A stretch of DNA of 57,272 bases from JASMTM01 sp046483075 (GTDB lineage Bacteria > Thermotogota > Thermotogae > Petrotogales > Kosmotogaceae). A model generated the notes under the pieces. That model made no database searches and was not told the origin of the DNA. It saw only the letters and a list, made by a program, of their open reading frames with translations. Each line of letters opens with the position of its first letter. Within the stretch, counting starts at the first letter, position 1. The stretch is taken from the NCBI GenBank assembly GCA_046483075.1, contig JAWODV010000006.1, positions 1 to 57,272 of the forward strand. The letters run 5' to 3'. Position numbers and translations under genes: made by a program. Shown here in pieces: positions 8,374 to 16,963 of the stretch.

Positions 8374-10010
8374 AAAAACCAATAACTATACTTGTGTCTG
8401 TTGATTCCAATAGTATTTTGCTTGGTGCAAGACATCTAAAGAATTACCTTATTTCGCTAATCAAAAAGTACAATTTAAGTAATATGGTTGAAGTGCTGGA
8501 AACTGGAAGTTTTGGAAAATATGGAAAGAAACCATTATTTCTTCTATTGCCTGAAAACAGAATTTACGGTTTGGAGCAGAAGGAAGATGTTGATAGATTC
8601 GTAGAAGAGCAGATACTAAAAGGTAGACCCGTTGAAGATCTTATAATGGAAGATATTTCTGTCCCCGGTGCCATAGAAGCAGGGGAGAGAACAGAAGAAA
8701 AGCGAATCGTCCTGAAAAGAATTGGTTCCATCGATCCAAGTAATATTGAAGAATTTATTGCCATGGACGGTTACCAGGGTCTCACTCAGGCTCTAAAAAC
8801 AGACAGAGAAGTCCTTCTAAAGACGGTTAAAGACAGCAATTTAAGAGGTCGTGGTGGAGCTGGATTTCCAACCGGACTCAAATGGGACTTTACAAAAAAT
8901 GTTGATGCTGAAGAGAAATTTGTGTTGTGTAATGCAGATGAAGGAGAACCCGGAACATTTAAAGACAGACTTATCATGGAAGGTGATCCCCATGCAGTGA
9001 TAGAAGGTATGGCAATTGCAGGATATGTTGTTGGAGCAACCAAAGGATATATTTACATAAGAGGAGAATACTTTGAGTCCGTAAACAATCTTAAAATTGC
9101 TATTGACCAGGCTTATGAATATGGATTGCTGGGGAAAAATATAATGGGAACAGATTTTGATTTTGATCTCTCAGTAAGATTGGGAGCAGGTGCATATGTA
9201 TGTGGAGAAGAAACAGCTCTTATAGAATCCATTGAAGGAAAATCTGGAAGACCAAGACTCAAACCACCTTATCCTCCGGTAAAAGGGTTGTACGAAAAGC
9301 CAACAGTTGTAAATAATGTAGAAACTTTTGCCAATATTCCCGATATTGTGATTAATGGTTCTGAATGGTTTAAATCAATTGGAACTGAATCATCAGCAGG
9401 CACAAAGGTTTTTTGTCTTTGTGGAAACGTTGTGAATAGAGGAATAACTGAAGTTCCTATGGGCGTAACAGTTGCAGATCTGCTGTATAAATATGGCGGA
9501 GGTATAAGTGAAGGCAGAAAATTGAAGATGGTTCAAACTGGTGGTGCTGCTGGTACATTTATAACACCTGATGAATTGTCTTCTCCACTGGACTTCGATT
9601 CAATAAAGAATTATGGCATTTCCCTTGGTTCAGGTGTTATTCTTGTCATAGATGATACACAATGCGCTGTTGACGTTGCTTATAACCTTATGGAATTCTT
9701 TGAACACGAATCCTGTGGAAAATGCACTCCCTGTAGAGAGGGAACCAAGATGATAGTTCACTATCTAAAAGAACTTTCGAAGGGTCATGGTACCAGAGAA
9801 ATGATAGATCAGCTATACAAGATAGCAGATAATATGGAGAAAACCTCTTTTTGTGGACTGGGACAGTCTGTACCCATTCCACTCAGATCAATTCTTGATC
9901 GCTTTAAAGACGAATTTATTCAGCATATCGGTGCAACAAACTGTCCTGTTGGAGTATGCGTTTTCGAAAAAAAGAAAAAAGAACCTCGTAAAGCAAAGCT
10001 GTTTTTTTAG
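8370..10010 (+). CDS. NuoF-type flavin subunit, second copy, with cysteine-less N-terminal domain
   Basis: This 546-aa paralogue of the HydB-like protein keeps the NADH/FMN motif GRGGAGFPTG (about residue 160) and the [4Fe-4S] site CGKCTPCREG (about 448) with SFCGLGQ. Two things differ. The N-terminal ferredoxin-like domain aligns with that of the first copy, but the cysteine positions are S10, S15, S47 and Y51, so it cannot bind the [2Fe-2S] cluster. The C-terminal double ferredoxin domain is missing; the protein ends in a short Lys-rich tail after CPVGVC. It retains what is needed to oxidise NADH and pass electrons through one [4Fe-4S] centre, but its partner enzyme is unknown. It is the last gene of the operon. 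Confidence 0.85.
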   Translation: MKKPITILVSVDSNSILLGARHLKNYLISLIKKYNLSNMVEVLETGSFGKYGKKPLFLLLPENRIYGLEQKEDVDRFVEEQILKGRPVEDLIMEDISVPGAIEAGERTEEKRIVLKRIGSIDPSNIEEFIAMDGYQGLTQALKTDREVLLKTVKDSNLRGRGGAGFPTGLKWDFTKNVDAEEKFVLCNADEGEPGTFKDRLIMEGDPHAVIEGMAIAGYVVGATKGYIYIRGEYFESVNNLKIAIDQAYEYGLLGKNIMGTDFDFDLSVRLGAGAYVCGEETALIESIEGKSGRPRLKPPYPPVKGLYEKPTVVNNVETFANIPDIVINGSEWFKSIGTESSAGTKVFCLCGNVVNRGITEVPMGVTVADLLYKYGGGISEGRKLKMVQTGGAAGTFITPDELSSPLDFDSIKNYGISLGSGVILVIDDTQCAVDVAYNLMEFFEHESCGKCTPCREGTKMIVHYLKELSKGHGTREMIDQLYKIADNMEKTSFCGLGQSVPIPLRSILDRFKDEFIQHIGATNCPVGVCVFEKKKKEPRKAKLFF

Positions 10011-10028
10011 TTTCTTAAGAAAATATTT

Positions 10029-10054
10029 ATCGGGGATTTTATCCCCGATTTTTT
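10029..10054 (+). terminator. Terminator of the NuoE/NuoF operon
   Basis: A perfect 9-bp stem, ATCGGGGAT (10029-10037) with ATCCCCGAT (10041-10049), has a 3-nt loop and is followed by five T residues. It lies 18 nt after the last stop codon of the operon. Confidence 0.92.
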
Positions 10055-10108
10055 AATGGCTTATATTGTATTATTGTTTGTTATATACTAATTAAGAGGT
10101 GAGCGCTT

Positions 10109-10909
10109 ATTAACAATAAATTTGATTTAATGGTTTTTCTGATAATAATTGCATCTATTGCAGGTTTGATAACGTTATTTGTTTTTAATTCCTTTGCTGT
10201 TGAAAAGAAAGAAATTAGAACAATAGCTATTATCTATAATAGAGGAACAGGAGCAGATTACAAAAGTTATTTGAATAATCCTTCATATAGTTACGACGAA
10301 AAAGTATACGAATATTACAACTATTTCGCCACTGGGGCAGGAACACCCTCGCCTTTGCCAGGGGGAGTTAAGCTTGTAGATAAACAAATAGATGTAGTTT
10401 TCGAAAGCGATCAGAATGTTGAAAGATTTGCTTCTCGCATTTTCACAATGAGAAGACCAAAAATCAAGGAACGAATGGATAAACTCATTAATATGTCAAG
10501 CTCTTTAAATATGTATGACCAGGAAACGAAGGATCGGATATCACAAACGATTTATCAATCAATAATGAATTTCTCTGGAGCGGAAGTACCGATCAATGTG
10601 GGAGGAAATCGTTATGTTCTAAAGCTTTCCACAGTAAAACCAGAACTCGTTCTTGCTATTCTGGCGGTTGAATCAGGATTTAATCCTCTTGCTTATGCAA
10701 GAGAAGTAAGTATAAATCCCGATCTGTCAAACGAAGTTTATTCAAGAGGCATTGCTCAAATCTATGAATTCACACTCTGGTCGATGAACAACTGGCTAGA
10801 AGAAGCAAATTGTAATATCAAAGTAGACGAGCTTTGGTCAATTAGAAACAGCATTTTCCTTAGTATGGTTTACCTGGCTTATGCAGATATTGTAATATAT
10901 TCTGAATAA
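10109..10909 (+). CDS. Membrane-anchored lytic transglycosylase-like (SLT fold) protein
   Basis: The product (266 aa) has one N-terminal hydrophobic helix followed by an extracytoplasmic part ending in an SLT-type lysozyme-like domain. The motifs are AILAVESGFNPLAYA, with the likely catalytic Glu at about residue 185, and YSRGIAQIYEFT. It should cleave peptidoglycan glycan strands, though activity is unproven. The start is unusual. The ribosome site AAGAGGTGA (10094-10102) is 7 nt before an in-frame ATT at 10109, giving an N-terminus reading (M)NNKFDLMVFLII. The first ATG, at 10130, is about 29 nt from that site and has none of its own. I therefore favour ATT, with ATG as the alternative. A DMT permease gene follows 5 nt later. 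Confidence 0.72.
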   Translation: MNNKFDLMVFLIIIASIAGLITLFVFNSFAVEKKEIRTIAIIYNRGTGADYKSYLNNPSYSYDEKVYEYYNYFATGAGTPSPLPGGVKLVDKQIDVVFESDQNVERFASRIFTMRRPKIKERMDKLINMSSSLNMYDQETKDRISQTIYQSIMNFSGAEVPINVGGNRYVLKLSTVKPELVLAILAVESGFNPLAYAREVSINPDLSNEVYSRGIAQIYEFTLWSMNNWLEEANCNIKVDELWSIRNSIFLSMVYLAYADIVIYSE

Positions 10910-10914
10910 TAGTT

Positions 10915-11826
10915 ATGAAAGATAAGAACTTAATTGGTGCTATTTTCCTAACATCGACAGCTGCAATTTGGGGAATTTCTTACATTTTTACAAAGATTGC
11001 TGTGGAATCAATCCCACCAATGACACTTGCTTCCATGAGATTTTTGATTGCTTCCATGATCTTATTTTTATTTGTTGGAAAAAAGAGAGGATTTACTCTT
11101 CTAAAATCAAAGGGTGCAATGCTTTCCGGTCTGTTTGGAGTTGCCCTCTACTTCTTTTTTGAAAACTACTCGCTTAAACTTACAAATCCTTCAGATGCAG
11201 CTTTGATTGTTTCATCAGCACCAATACTGGCCATAATTTTTTATGATATTTTGGAAAGGCGTTTCAACATAATTGAATATATTGGTAGTATAAGTGCATT
11301 TACAGGATTGTTTTTTATAATCTATGGTGGTCAATTTAATGAGGGCTCAAGTATATTTGGAAATATAATCGCATTTGGAGCTGCTATCTCGTGGGTGGGA
11401 TATACTTATTTCTTTGAAAAAAATTCTGACTCAACCACTACAGGAACATTTGCAATTTCTTTGTGGGGCATGATTTTTGCTATTCCTTTTGCAATAATTG
11501 AGTTATTTATTTTTAAAATGCCAATTTCTTTTAACCCAGGCTCAATTACAGGAATCCTTTACCTTTCTATTCTGGCTTCAGCACTTGGTTATTTTATGTG
11601 GGGGATGGGAATAAAATTCTGGGGAGGCAAATATTCAACAATCTGGATCTACACCATACCCATATTTACAGTATTTGCAGATATAGTCTTTTTGAATAAC
11701 ATTCCAACCTTTTTCTTTTATTTAGGTGCCTCTCTGGTTGCCACAGGAATGATACTGGTAATTATTCACCGTTTGAAGAACATTCGAGGTTATAAAGAAA
11801 GCTTTTCCAATCAATACCGGCGTTAA
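10915..11826 (+). CDS. DMT-superfamily (EamA) permease
   Basis: This 303-aa protein consists of about ten hydrophobic helices arranged as two EamA repeats. The N-terminal repeat contains AAIWGISYIFTKIAV and the second contains GAAISWVGYTYFFEKN, both typical of drug/metabolite transporters. The substrate is unknown; exporters of amino acids or metabolites are common in the family. It follows the transglycosylase gene by 5 nt with little sign of its own ribosome site, so it may depend on translation of that gene. Its last 65 nt (11762-11826) overlap the 3' end of the convergent ogt gene, and no terminator separates them. Confidence 0.88.
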   Translation: MKDKNLIGAIFLTSTAAIWGISYIFTKIAVESIPPMTLASMRFLIASMILFLFVGKKRGFTLLKSKGAMLSGLFGVALYFFFENYSLKLTNPSDAALIVSSAPILAIIFYDILERRFNIIEYIGSISAFTGLFFIIYGGQFNEGSSIFGNIIAFGAAISWVGYTYFFEKNSDSTTTGTFAISLWGMIFAIPFAIIELFIFKMPISFNPGSITGILYLSILASALGYFMWGMGIKFWGGKYSTIWIYTIPIFTVFADIVFLNNIPTFFFYLGASLVATGMILVIIHRLKNIRGYKESFSNQYRR

Positions 11827-12208
11827 AACCACCAAATCCTTTTTTTGAAATCACACGATGACATGGTATAACTACTGGAATAGGATTTATTTTCAAGGCC
11901 TGTCCTACCGCCCTTGCAGCTCCTGGCTTACCAAGTATTTTCGCAATTTGTCCGTAGGTCATTGTTTTTCCATATGGAATCTTTTTAGTAATACTCAAAA
12001 CCCTGTGAGCAAATTTACTAACCTTCAGATTGTATTCTAAATCGAATTTCCTTCGGTTACCTGCTAAATATTCTTTGAATTGTGATGTAAATGGTTCAAC
12101 GTTTTTTTCTTCAATATGTGAAAGCATTAACTCTACTTTGATCAATTTGTTATTACTTAAGTGAAATAATATTGAACCCGGTTTTGCATTAACTACACCA
12201 ACAAACAT
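11762..12208 (-). CDS. ogt: Methylated-DNA-protein cysteine methyltransferase
   Basis: This 148-aa suicide DNA-repair protein transfers the methyl group from O6-methylguanine to its own cysteine. The active-site motif IPCHRV places the acceptor Cys at about residue 116. The DNA-recognition helix region GKTMTYGQIAKILGKPGAARAVGQ precedes it as two adjacent parts, and the closing GGFNAG follows. The gene starts two bases after the smc stop codon, so it probably belongs to the same transcript. Its 3' end overlaps the convergent DMT permease gene by 65 bp, with the conserved active-site region lying just outside the overlap. Confidence 0.93.
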   Translation of the reverse strand: MFVGVVNAKPGSILFHLSNNKLIKVELMLSHIEEKNVEPFTSQFKEYLAGNRRKFDLEYNLKVSKFAHRVLSITKKIPYGKTMTYGQIAKILGKPGAARAVGQALKINPIPVVIPCHRVISKKGFGGFNAGIDWKSFLYNLECSSNGE

Positions 12209-12210
12209 TG

Positions 12211-15200
12211 TTAACCCACAACCGTTTCTATGGAACTTAACTCAACAGGAATAACCTTTGATAATCCATCCATCATAGTTATTCCATGAAGTACATCAGC
12301 AACCTCCATAACCAATTTGTTGTGCGTAATTACAAGAAATTGGGTTTCTTCAGCATGTCTATCAAGCATTTTTTTAAACCTTTCTGCATTGAAATCATCC
12401 AGAGGAGCATCGACTTCGTCCAGTATATAAAATGGACTTGGTTTGATTGTGAGTAAGGAAAAAACTAAAGCAATACCAACCAAAGCTTTTTCACCACCGG
12501 AGAAAAGTTGTAGTTTCTGAAACTTTCTTCCCGGTTTTTTTATGGCAATTTCTACACCTGTTTCCAAGATATCTTCTCCCGGGAAAAGCTTAATTTCTCC
12601 TTCTCCACCTTCAAATAACTCAGAAATGTATTGCGAAAAATATTCGTTAATTTTTTCAAAGGTTTCAAGAAATATTTTCTTTGCTTCTTTATCTGTTTTT
12701 TCTATCAGGTCGTTTAATTTTTCTTTGGCTTCTTCTAAGTCTTTTCTTTCTTTATCTAGTTCCTGATAATCATTGTCAACTACTTTGTATTCGTCTATTG
12801 TGTCAAGATCGACTGTTCCTAGAAACTTAAGTTTTTTCTCAACATCATCCAGTTCATTTTTCTTTTCCTTCAATTCATCCTCACTCAATACTGGTACTTC
12901 ATCTACATTCTCCAGTTCCTCCAATTCTTTGTTTACATTCTCAAGTTTCATGTTTGATTCCTGGATTGACATGTCTAATTGATGTATCTTATTTCTTTTA
13001 TCTTCTCTCTGATCTTTAAATTTATTGATTTCATCTTCAAGCTGCTGTAACCTGTCAAGATGCTCTTCTTTGCCCTCTCTTTGATATTTAATATCTGAGA
13101 ACAGGGATTCCGTTTCCTTTTTTAGAGATGAAAGCTCATTTTCTATGTCTGAAATCTGCTTTTTCAATCTTTTTATGTCCTCTTCCGTTTCTTCGGTTTG
13201 GTTTTTCATCTCCAGGATTTTTTGATTGTTTTGTTCTTTCTTTTTTTCAATATCCTCAAGCTCTCTATTGTATTGCTCTGTTTTTTCTTGAAGAGTTGAA
13301 AGCTCAAGTTTTCTATCGACAAGTTCGCTTTGCATCTCTTCCATTTCATTTCTCTTGTTTTTTAATTCTTCCGATACACCTTCAAGATCACCCTTAACTG
13401 CTTTTTGCTTTTTTTCTAGTTTTTCCAATTCTTCTGAAAGCTCCTTCTTTCTCTCTTCTGAATTGTTTAGTTTGTATGTATAATCTTCCTCCAGCTGTTC
13501 CAGTTCAGTAACTTCATCTTCAACCTCATCGGCACTTTTTATCAATTCATGAATCATTCTATTGATAGCGGCACCACTGGAAACTATTTCATTCAGCTCT
13601 TCCTGGAGAACCTTCAAATATCCTTTGAGTTCCTTAAGATCATCTTTATTTCTCTGAATTTCTTTTTCCTTAACTTTTAGTGATGTTTCCAGTTGTTCTT
13701 TCCTCTCTTTGAGGTATTTAATTCGTCTCTTTCTCGAAATAAGATCAGACCTTACATCATCAGAAATGTATCCACCTGTAATCGCTCCTCCTGTTGAGAG
13801 CAATTGACCGTCCAGAGATGCTATCCTGCCATAGAAATTCGCATTTTTTCTCATATCAATTGCATCATCCAGGTCTTTCACTATAATGGAATTTCTGAAT
13901 AAGTATCGGGGAACAACATCCAGCTCACCGGGAACATTAACCAGCTTAGCAGCGTAACCTATATATCCTTTGTGTTTTTCAGCTGGTTCGTACTTACTGA
14001 ACTTTCCTTCAAGCATGTCAAGCGGTAAAAGTGTAATTCTACCAGTTTTGTTACCTTTAAGATATTCAATTATTCGTTTGGCTGTGAAAGAATCTTTAAC
14101 AACAACATCTTGCATTCTGCCGCCCAGCAAGACACTTATGGCAGTCTCGTACTTAGGGGGGACATCTATGATATTTGCAATCACATCGATTAATCCATTG
14201 AATTTGTCTTTGCGCTCGAAAATTTCCCTTACCGACCTTGAAAATCCCTGATATTCATCAAGTTGTTTGGAAAGTGTGCTCATTTCCATTTCGCTGCTTC
14301 TCAATTCATCTTTCATTTTTTGTCTTTCTCCATCAAGTTTTTCAAACTGTTTTTCCAGAGCTTCAATCTTTTCTTTAACAGAACTGATATTCTTCTCTGT
14401 TTCTTCCTGCTTTTCAGAACTCTTTTTTCCCTTCGATGCAAGCTTTTCGATTTCTTCCTTTAATTCGTTGAATCGTTCTCTCTTTGATTTTAACTGCGTT
14501 GTAATCATTTCAAGTCGTTTTGAAATATCTTCCTGATTATTCGTAAGCCTATCAATTTCATTTGTTGCTTTAGAAATCTTTTTATTTATTGACTCAAGCT
14601 CTTCCTGCTGTTTTAACCAATTCTTCTCTTTTTCACTATGTTCTTTAACAATTTCTCCCCTTTTATTTTCCAGCTCCTCTAGCTCATTTTTCTTTTTGCT
14701 TATCTTATCGTCCATATTGTCTTTTATCATTGCAACTTCTTCTTTTCTCTTTTCCAGATTCTCAATTTCTTCCTTCAGGGAGTCTGTTTTTGTAGTTGAT
14801 TCAACAAGTTTGGATTCTTTTTCTCCTAATCTTCTACTGTACATTTCTTTAAAATCAAGCAAATCACTCTGTCTTTGTTTGTACTCTTCAAGCAATTGAG
14901 TAAAGTTTTCAATTTCTTTGTCCATCTCAGAAAATTCTTGTCGGAGTGTGCTCCATCGGGACTCATTTTCTATAAGATCTTTTTGAATTTGCTGTAGTTC
15001 TTTTTCTAACGCTTTCTTATCTTCGTTGTATTTATTTAATGTATCGGTCTCAATTCTACGTACATTACCAAAATAAAGTCGTTTAAGCTCTTCTCTGGTT
15101 TTTGAGTATTCAAGATACTTTTCAGCTCTTTTTGCCTTAAGATACAATGATTTTCTCTGTTTTTCGAGTTCAAATAATATATCCCTGACACGATCTAAAT

Positions 15201-15738
15201 TAGCTTGTGTTGCTGCCAGTTTTGACATGGATTCACGTTTTCTTTCTCTATAAACAGCGGTTCCAGCCGCTTCTTCAATAAGCTTTCTTAACTCATATGG
15301 TGAAGCACTTACAACCTGGTCAACCTGTCCCTGACCAACTATGGAATAAAGATCCATCCCTACACCCGTTCCTTTAAACAGTTCTTTAATGTCTTTCAAT
15401 CGAGCATTCTTAGAATTCATTCTGTATTCCGAATTACCCTCTCTGGTCAAAACCCTCGAAACCGAGAATTTTCCATTCTCATCCTGAAAAACAAGTTTAA
15501 CCTCTGCTGTATTTGAAGGAGGATGATTATCTGAACCCACAAAAAGAACATCTTCTCTGCTATCTGCACGAAGAGTTTTCATGGATTGTTCACCAAATAA
15601 CCATCGGATGGAATCAACCACGTTAGATTTTCCGCTACCATTTGGTCCTACAACCGCAGTAATACCGGAACTTACATCAATTTTAGTGGGATAAGCAAAA
15701 CTCTTAAACCCTCTAATAAATACTGAATCAAGTTTCAT
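12211..15738 (-). CDS. smc: Chromosome segregation/condensin ATPase SMC
   Basis: This 1175-aa protein has the full SMC layout. The N-terminal Walker A is GPNGSGKSNVVDSIRW (from about residue 31). Two long charged coiled coils surround a globular hinge (roughly 510-680). The C-terminal ABC signature LFSGGEKALVG starts at residue 1078 and Walker B FYILDEVDAPLDD at about 1103. SMC with ScpA/ScpB compacts and separates the chromosome. The ATG at 15738 has GGGGGTGA upstream and overlaps the end of the radical SAM gene by 11 bp. No ScpA or ScpB gene is visible in the window. Confidence 0.97.
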   Translation of the reverse strand: MKLDSVFIRGFKSFAYPTKIDVSSGITAVVGPNGSGKSNVVDSIRWLFGEQSMKTLRADSREDVLFVGSDNHPPSNTAEVKLVFQDENGKFSVSRVLTREGNSEYRMNSKNARLKDIKELFKGTGVGMDLYSIVGQGQVDQVVSASPYELRKLIEEAAGTAVYRERKRESMSKLAATQANLDRVRDILFELEKQRKSLYLKAKRAEKYLEYSKTREELKRLYFGNVRRIETDTLNKYNEDKKALEKELQQIQKDLIENESRWSTLRQEFSEMDKEIENFTQLLEEYKQRQSDLLDFKEMYSRRLGEKESKLVESTTKTDSLKEEIENLEKRKEEVAMIKDNMDDKISKKKNELEELENKRGEIVKEHSEKEKNWLKQQEELESINKKISKATNEIDRLTNNQEDISKRLEMITTQLKSKRERFNELKEEIEKLASKGKKSSEKQEETEKNISSVKEKIEALEKQFEKLDGERQKMKDELRSSEMEMSTLSKQLDEYQGFSRSVREIFERKDKFNGLIDVIANIIDVPPKYETAISVLLGGRMQDVVVKDSFTAKRIIEYLKGNKTGRITLLPLDMLEGKFSKYEPAEKHKGYIGYAAKLVNVPGELDVVPRYLFRNSIIVKDLDDAIDMRKNANFYGRIASLDGQLLSTGGAITGGYISDDVRSDLISRKRRIKYLKERKEQLETSLKVKEKEIQRNKDDLKELKGYLKVLQEELNEIVSSGAAINRMIHELIKSADEVEDEVTELEQLEEDYTYKLNNSEERKKELSEELEKLEKKQKAVKGDLEGVSEELKNKRNEMEEMQSELVDRKLELSTLQEKTEQYNRELEDIEKKKEQNNQKILEMKNQTEETEEDIKRLKKQISDIENELSSLKKETESLFSDIKYQREGKEEHLDRLQQLEDEINKFKDQREDKRNKIHQLDMSIQESNMKLENVNKELEELENVDEVPVLSEDELKEKKNELDDVEKKLKFLGTVDLDTIDEYKVVDNDYQELDKERKDLEEAKEKLNDLIEKTDKEAKKIFLETFEKINEYFSQYISELFEGGEGEIKLFPGEDILETGVEIAIKKPGRKFQKLQLFSGGEKALVGIALVFSLLTIKPSPFYILDEVDAPLDDFNAERFKKMLDRHAEETQFLVITHNKLVMEVADVLHGITMMDGLSKVIPVELSSIETVVG

Positions 15739-16774
15739 ATTTCACCCCCGGAAAACTAAAACGTCTTCCCCGCTTTATTTTATCGTAAAGCAATCTAATC
15801 GTTTCTATTATATCAATACTATAGCCATTTGAAGAATAAACTACTGTAATTCCTTCTTTTTTTAGCCATCTTTTCACCCATTTTTTATAGCCTGTGAAGA
15901 TTTGCTTTTCTCTATCATCATCATTTATGACTAATTTTTTTGTACTGATTTTATCTAAGAGGAAGCGGATAATCTCAATGGAAAGTCTGGATCTAACAAG
16001 TTCACCGAAGGATTCATGAAATGGTCCTGCTACCACATTTTTTGTCTGATCACCGTACAGACACAGTCCCATACGATTTACTGTTATTTCATTAGAAACC
16101 AGTATGGCATACATATACATAACTGTTTCAATTGCATATTCCATAGTCTGTGGAATGTAATTCCCTTCGTTGTACATTCTTTCAAGCGTTGTATTCCTCA
16201 AAATTAGTGTGGGATGTATTCTGCAAGTTTTTGGTTTAAGTTCTGCGGTCTTAAAAGAAGAAATTATTGACTTTTCCTGTGAATCTCCTGGTAGTCCAGT
16301 CATTAAATGAATTCCATAATCTATTTTCTCTTCACTAAGAATTTCAACTGCGTTATAAATATCCTGTACATCATGTGGTCTGTTTGATTTCTCCAGAACA
16401 TCGTCAAAAAAAGATTGAGCCCCCAGTTCAATTAATGAAACAGGAAATTCTTTAATAAACTCAATTTTTTCTTTTGAAATGCTTTCGGGAGAAGTTGAAA
16501 ATCGTATGCCGGTAATTAATCCTCTGTTTAAAAGAAATTGTACAGTTCTACAGTATTGTCTTAATAACTCTTCAGGGAGGTTTAAAAATGAACCTCCATA
16601 AAAAGCAAACTCTACATTTTTTTTATCTTTAAAATAATTTCTGTACTTTAATACGGACTCTACAATCTCTTCATGGCTGCTTGACTTTTTTTGACCGGTA
16701 ACTTCAATTTCATTACAGAATACACATCTTTTTTTACATCCTGCAAAGGGCAAAAATATCGGAATAATATTCAT
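15728..16774 (-). CDS. Radical SAM protein, Elp3-like family
   Basis: This 348-aa enzyme begins MNIIPIFLPFAGCKKRCVFC; the CxxxCxxC motif binds the [4Fe-4S] cluster that activates S-adenosylmethionine. FYGGSFLNLP and LMTGLPGDS are further radical SAM core elements. TLILRNTTLERMYNEGNY resembles the region after the radical SAM core in Elp3/MiaB-type proteins. The substrate is unknown; no acetyltransferase domain follows. The ATG at 16774 is chosen because the longer open frame runs through the tRNA-Asn gene. A TATAAT sits only 6 nt upstream of it, so the message may start at or next to the ATG. smc follows with an 11-bp overlap. Confidence 0.85.
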   Translation of the reverse strand: MNIIPIFLPFAGCKKRCVFCNEIEVTGQKKSSSHEEIVESVLKYRNYFKDKKNVEFAFYGGSFLNLPEELLRQYCRTVQFLLNRGLITGIRFSTSPESISKEKIEFIKEFPVSLIELGAQSFFDDVLEKSNRPHDVQDIYNAVEILSEEKIDYGIHLMTGLPGDSQEKSIISSFKTAELKPKTCRIHPTLILRNTTLERMYNEGNYIPQTMEYAIETVMYMYAILVSNEITVNRMGLCLYGDQTKNVVAGPFHESFGELVRSRLSIEIIRFLLDKISTKKLVINDDDREKQIFTGYKKWVKRWLKKEGITVVYSSNGYSIDIIETIRLLYDKIKRGRRFSFPGVKYET

Positions 16775-16780
16775 ACCTAG

Positions 16781-16786
16781 ATTATA
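16781..16786 (-). promoter_or_regulatory. Candidate -10 box giving a leaderless radical SAM/smc transcript
   Basis: TATAAT (minus strand, 16786 to 16781) lies between the tRNA-Asn terminator and the ATG at 16774, with exactly 6 nt between box and start codon. The -35 region is only a weak TTTATT. If used, transcription would begin on or beside the ATG. Confidence 0.45.
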
Positions 16787-16802
16787 ACCCAAGTTTAATA
16801 AC

Positions 16803-16829
16803 AAATAAAAAAGCCCCATTAGGGGCTTT
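16803..16829 (-). terminator. Terminator of tRNA-Asn
   Basis: A perfect stem, AAAGCCCC (16810-16817) with GGGGCTTT (16822-16829), has a 4-nt loop. On the minus strand it ends in a T-rich run and lies 3 bp after the encoded CCA end of the tRNA. Confidence 0.92.
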
Positions 16830-16831
16830 CT

Positions 16832-16906
16832 TGGCTCCAGCGGAGGGACTCGAACCCCCAACCGCCCGGTTAACAGCCGGATGCTCTGCCATTGAGCCAC
16901 GCTGGA
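16832..16906 (-). tRNA. tRNA-Asn (anticodon GTT)
   Basis: The minus strand folds into a standard cloverleaf. The 7-bp acceptor stem is TCCAGCG with CGCTGGA. The anticodon arm CGGCTGTTAACCGG holds anticodon GTT, the T-arm contains GGTTCGAGTCC, and the discriminator is G. The 3' CCA is encoded (16832-16834). It has its own promoter and terminator and so is probably a single-gene unit. Confidence 0.96.
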
Positions 16907-16916
16907 AAGCAATCAT

Positions 16917-16945
16917 ATTTTACATTGCTTTTTCCCAACTTTCAA
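16917..16945 (-). promoter_or_regulatory. Promoter of tRNA-Asn
   Basis: TTGAAA (16945-16940, minus strand) and TAAAAT (16922-16917) are separated by exactly 17 nt. The -10 box ends 10 nt before the mature tRNA 5' end, so the precursor leader must be very short. Confidence 0.8.
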
Positions 16946-16963
16946 GGGGGTACAAGCTATTTT

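Noticed and set aside
10061..10089. Promoter for the transglycosylase gene with -10 TATACT at 10084-10089
   Set aside because: No -35 match at acceptable spacing and no extended element; too weak to list, although some promoter must follow the terminator at 10029-10054.
12542..14899. Serine- and phenylalanine-rich open frames opposite smc
   Set aside because: They are the antisense of Glu/Lys-rich coiled coil, which gives long open frames rich in Ser and Phe by codon complementarity.
16775..16912. Longer reading frame upstream of the radical SAM gene
   Set aside because: It would translate the tRNA-Asn gene and its terminator. The protein similarity starts at MNIIPIF, so the start was set at 16774.
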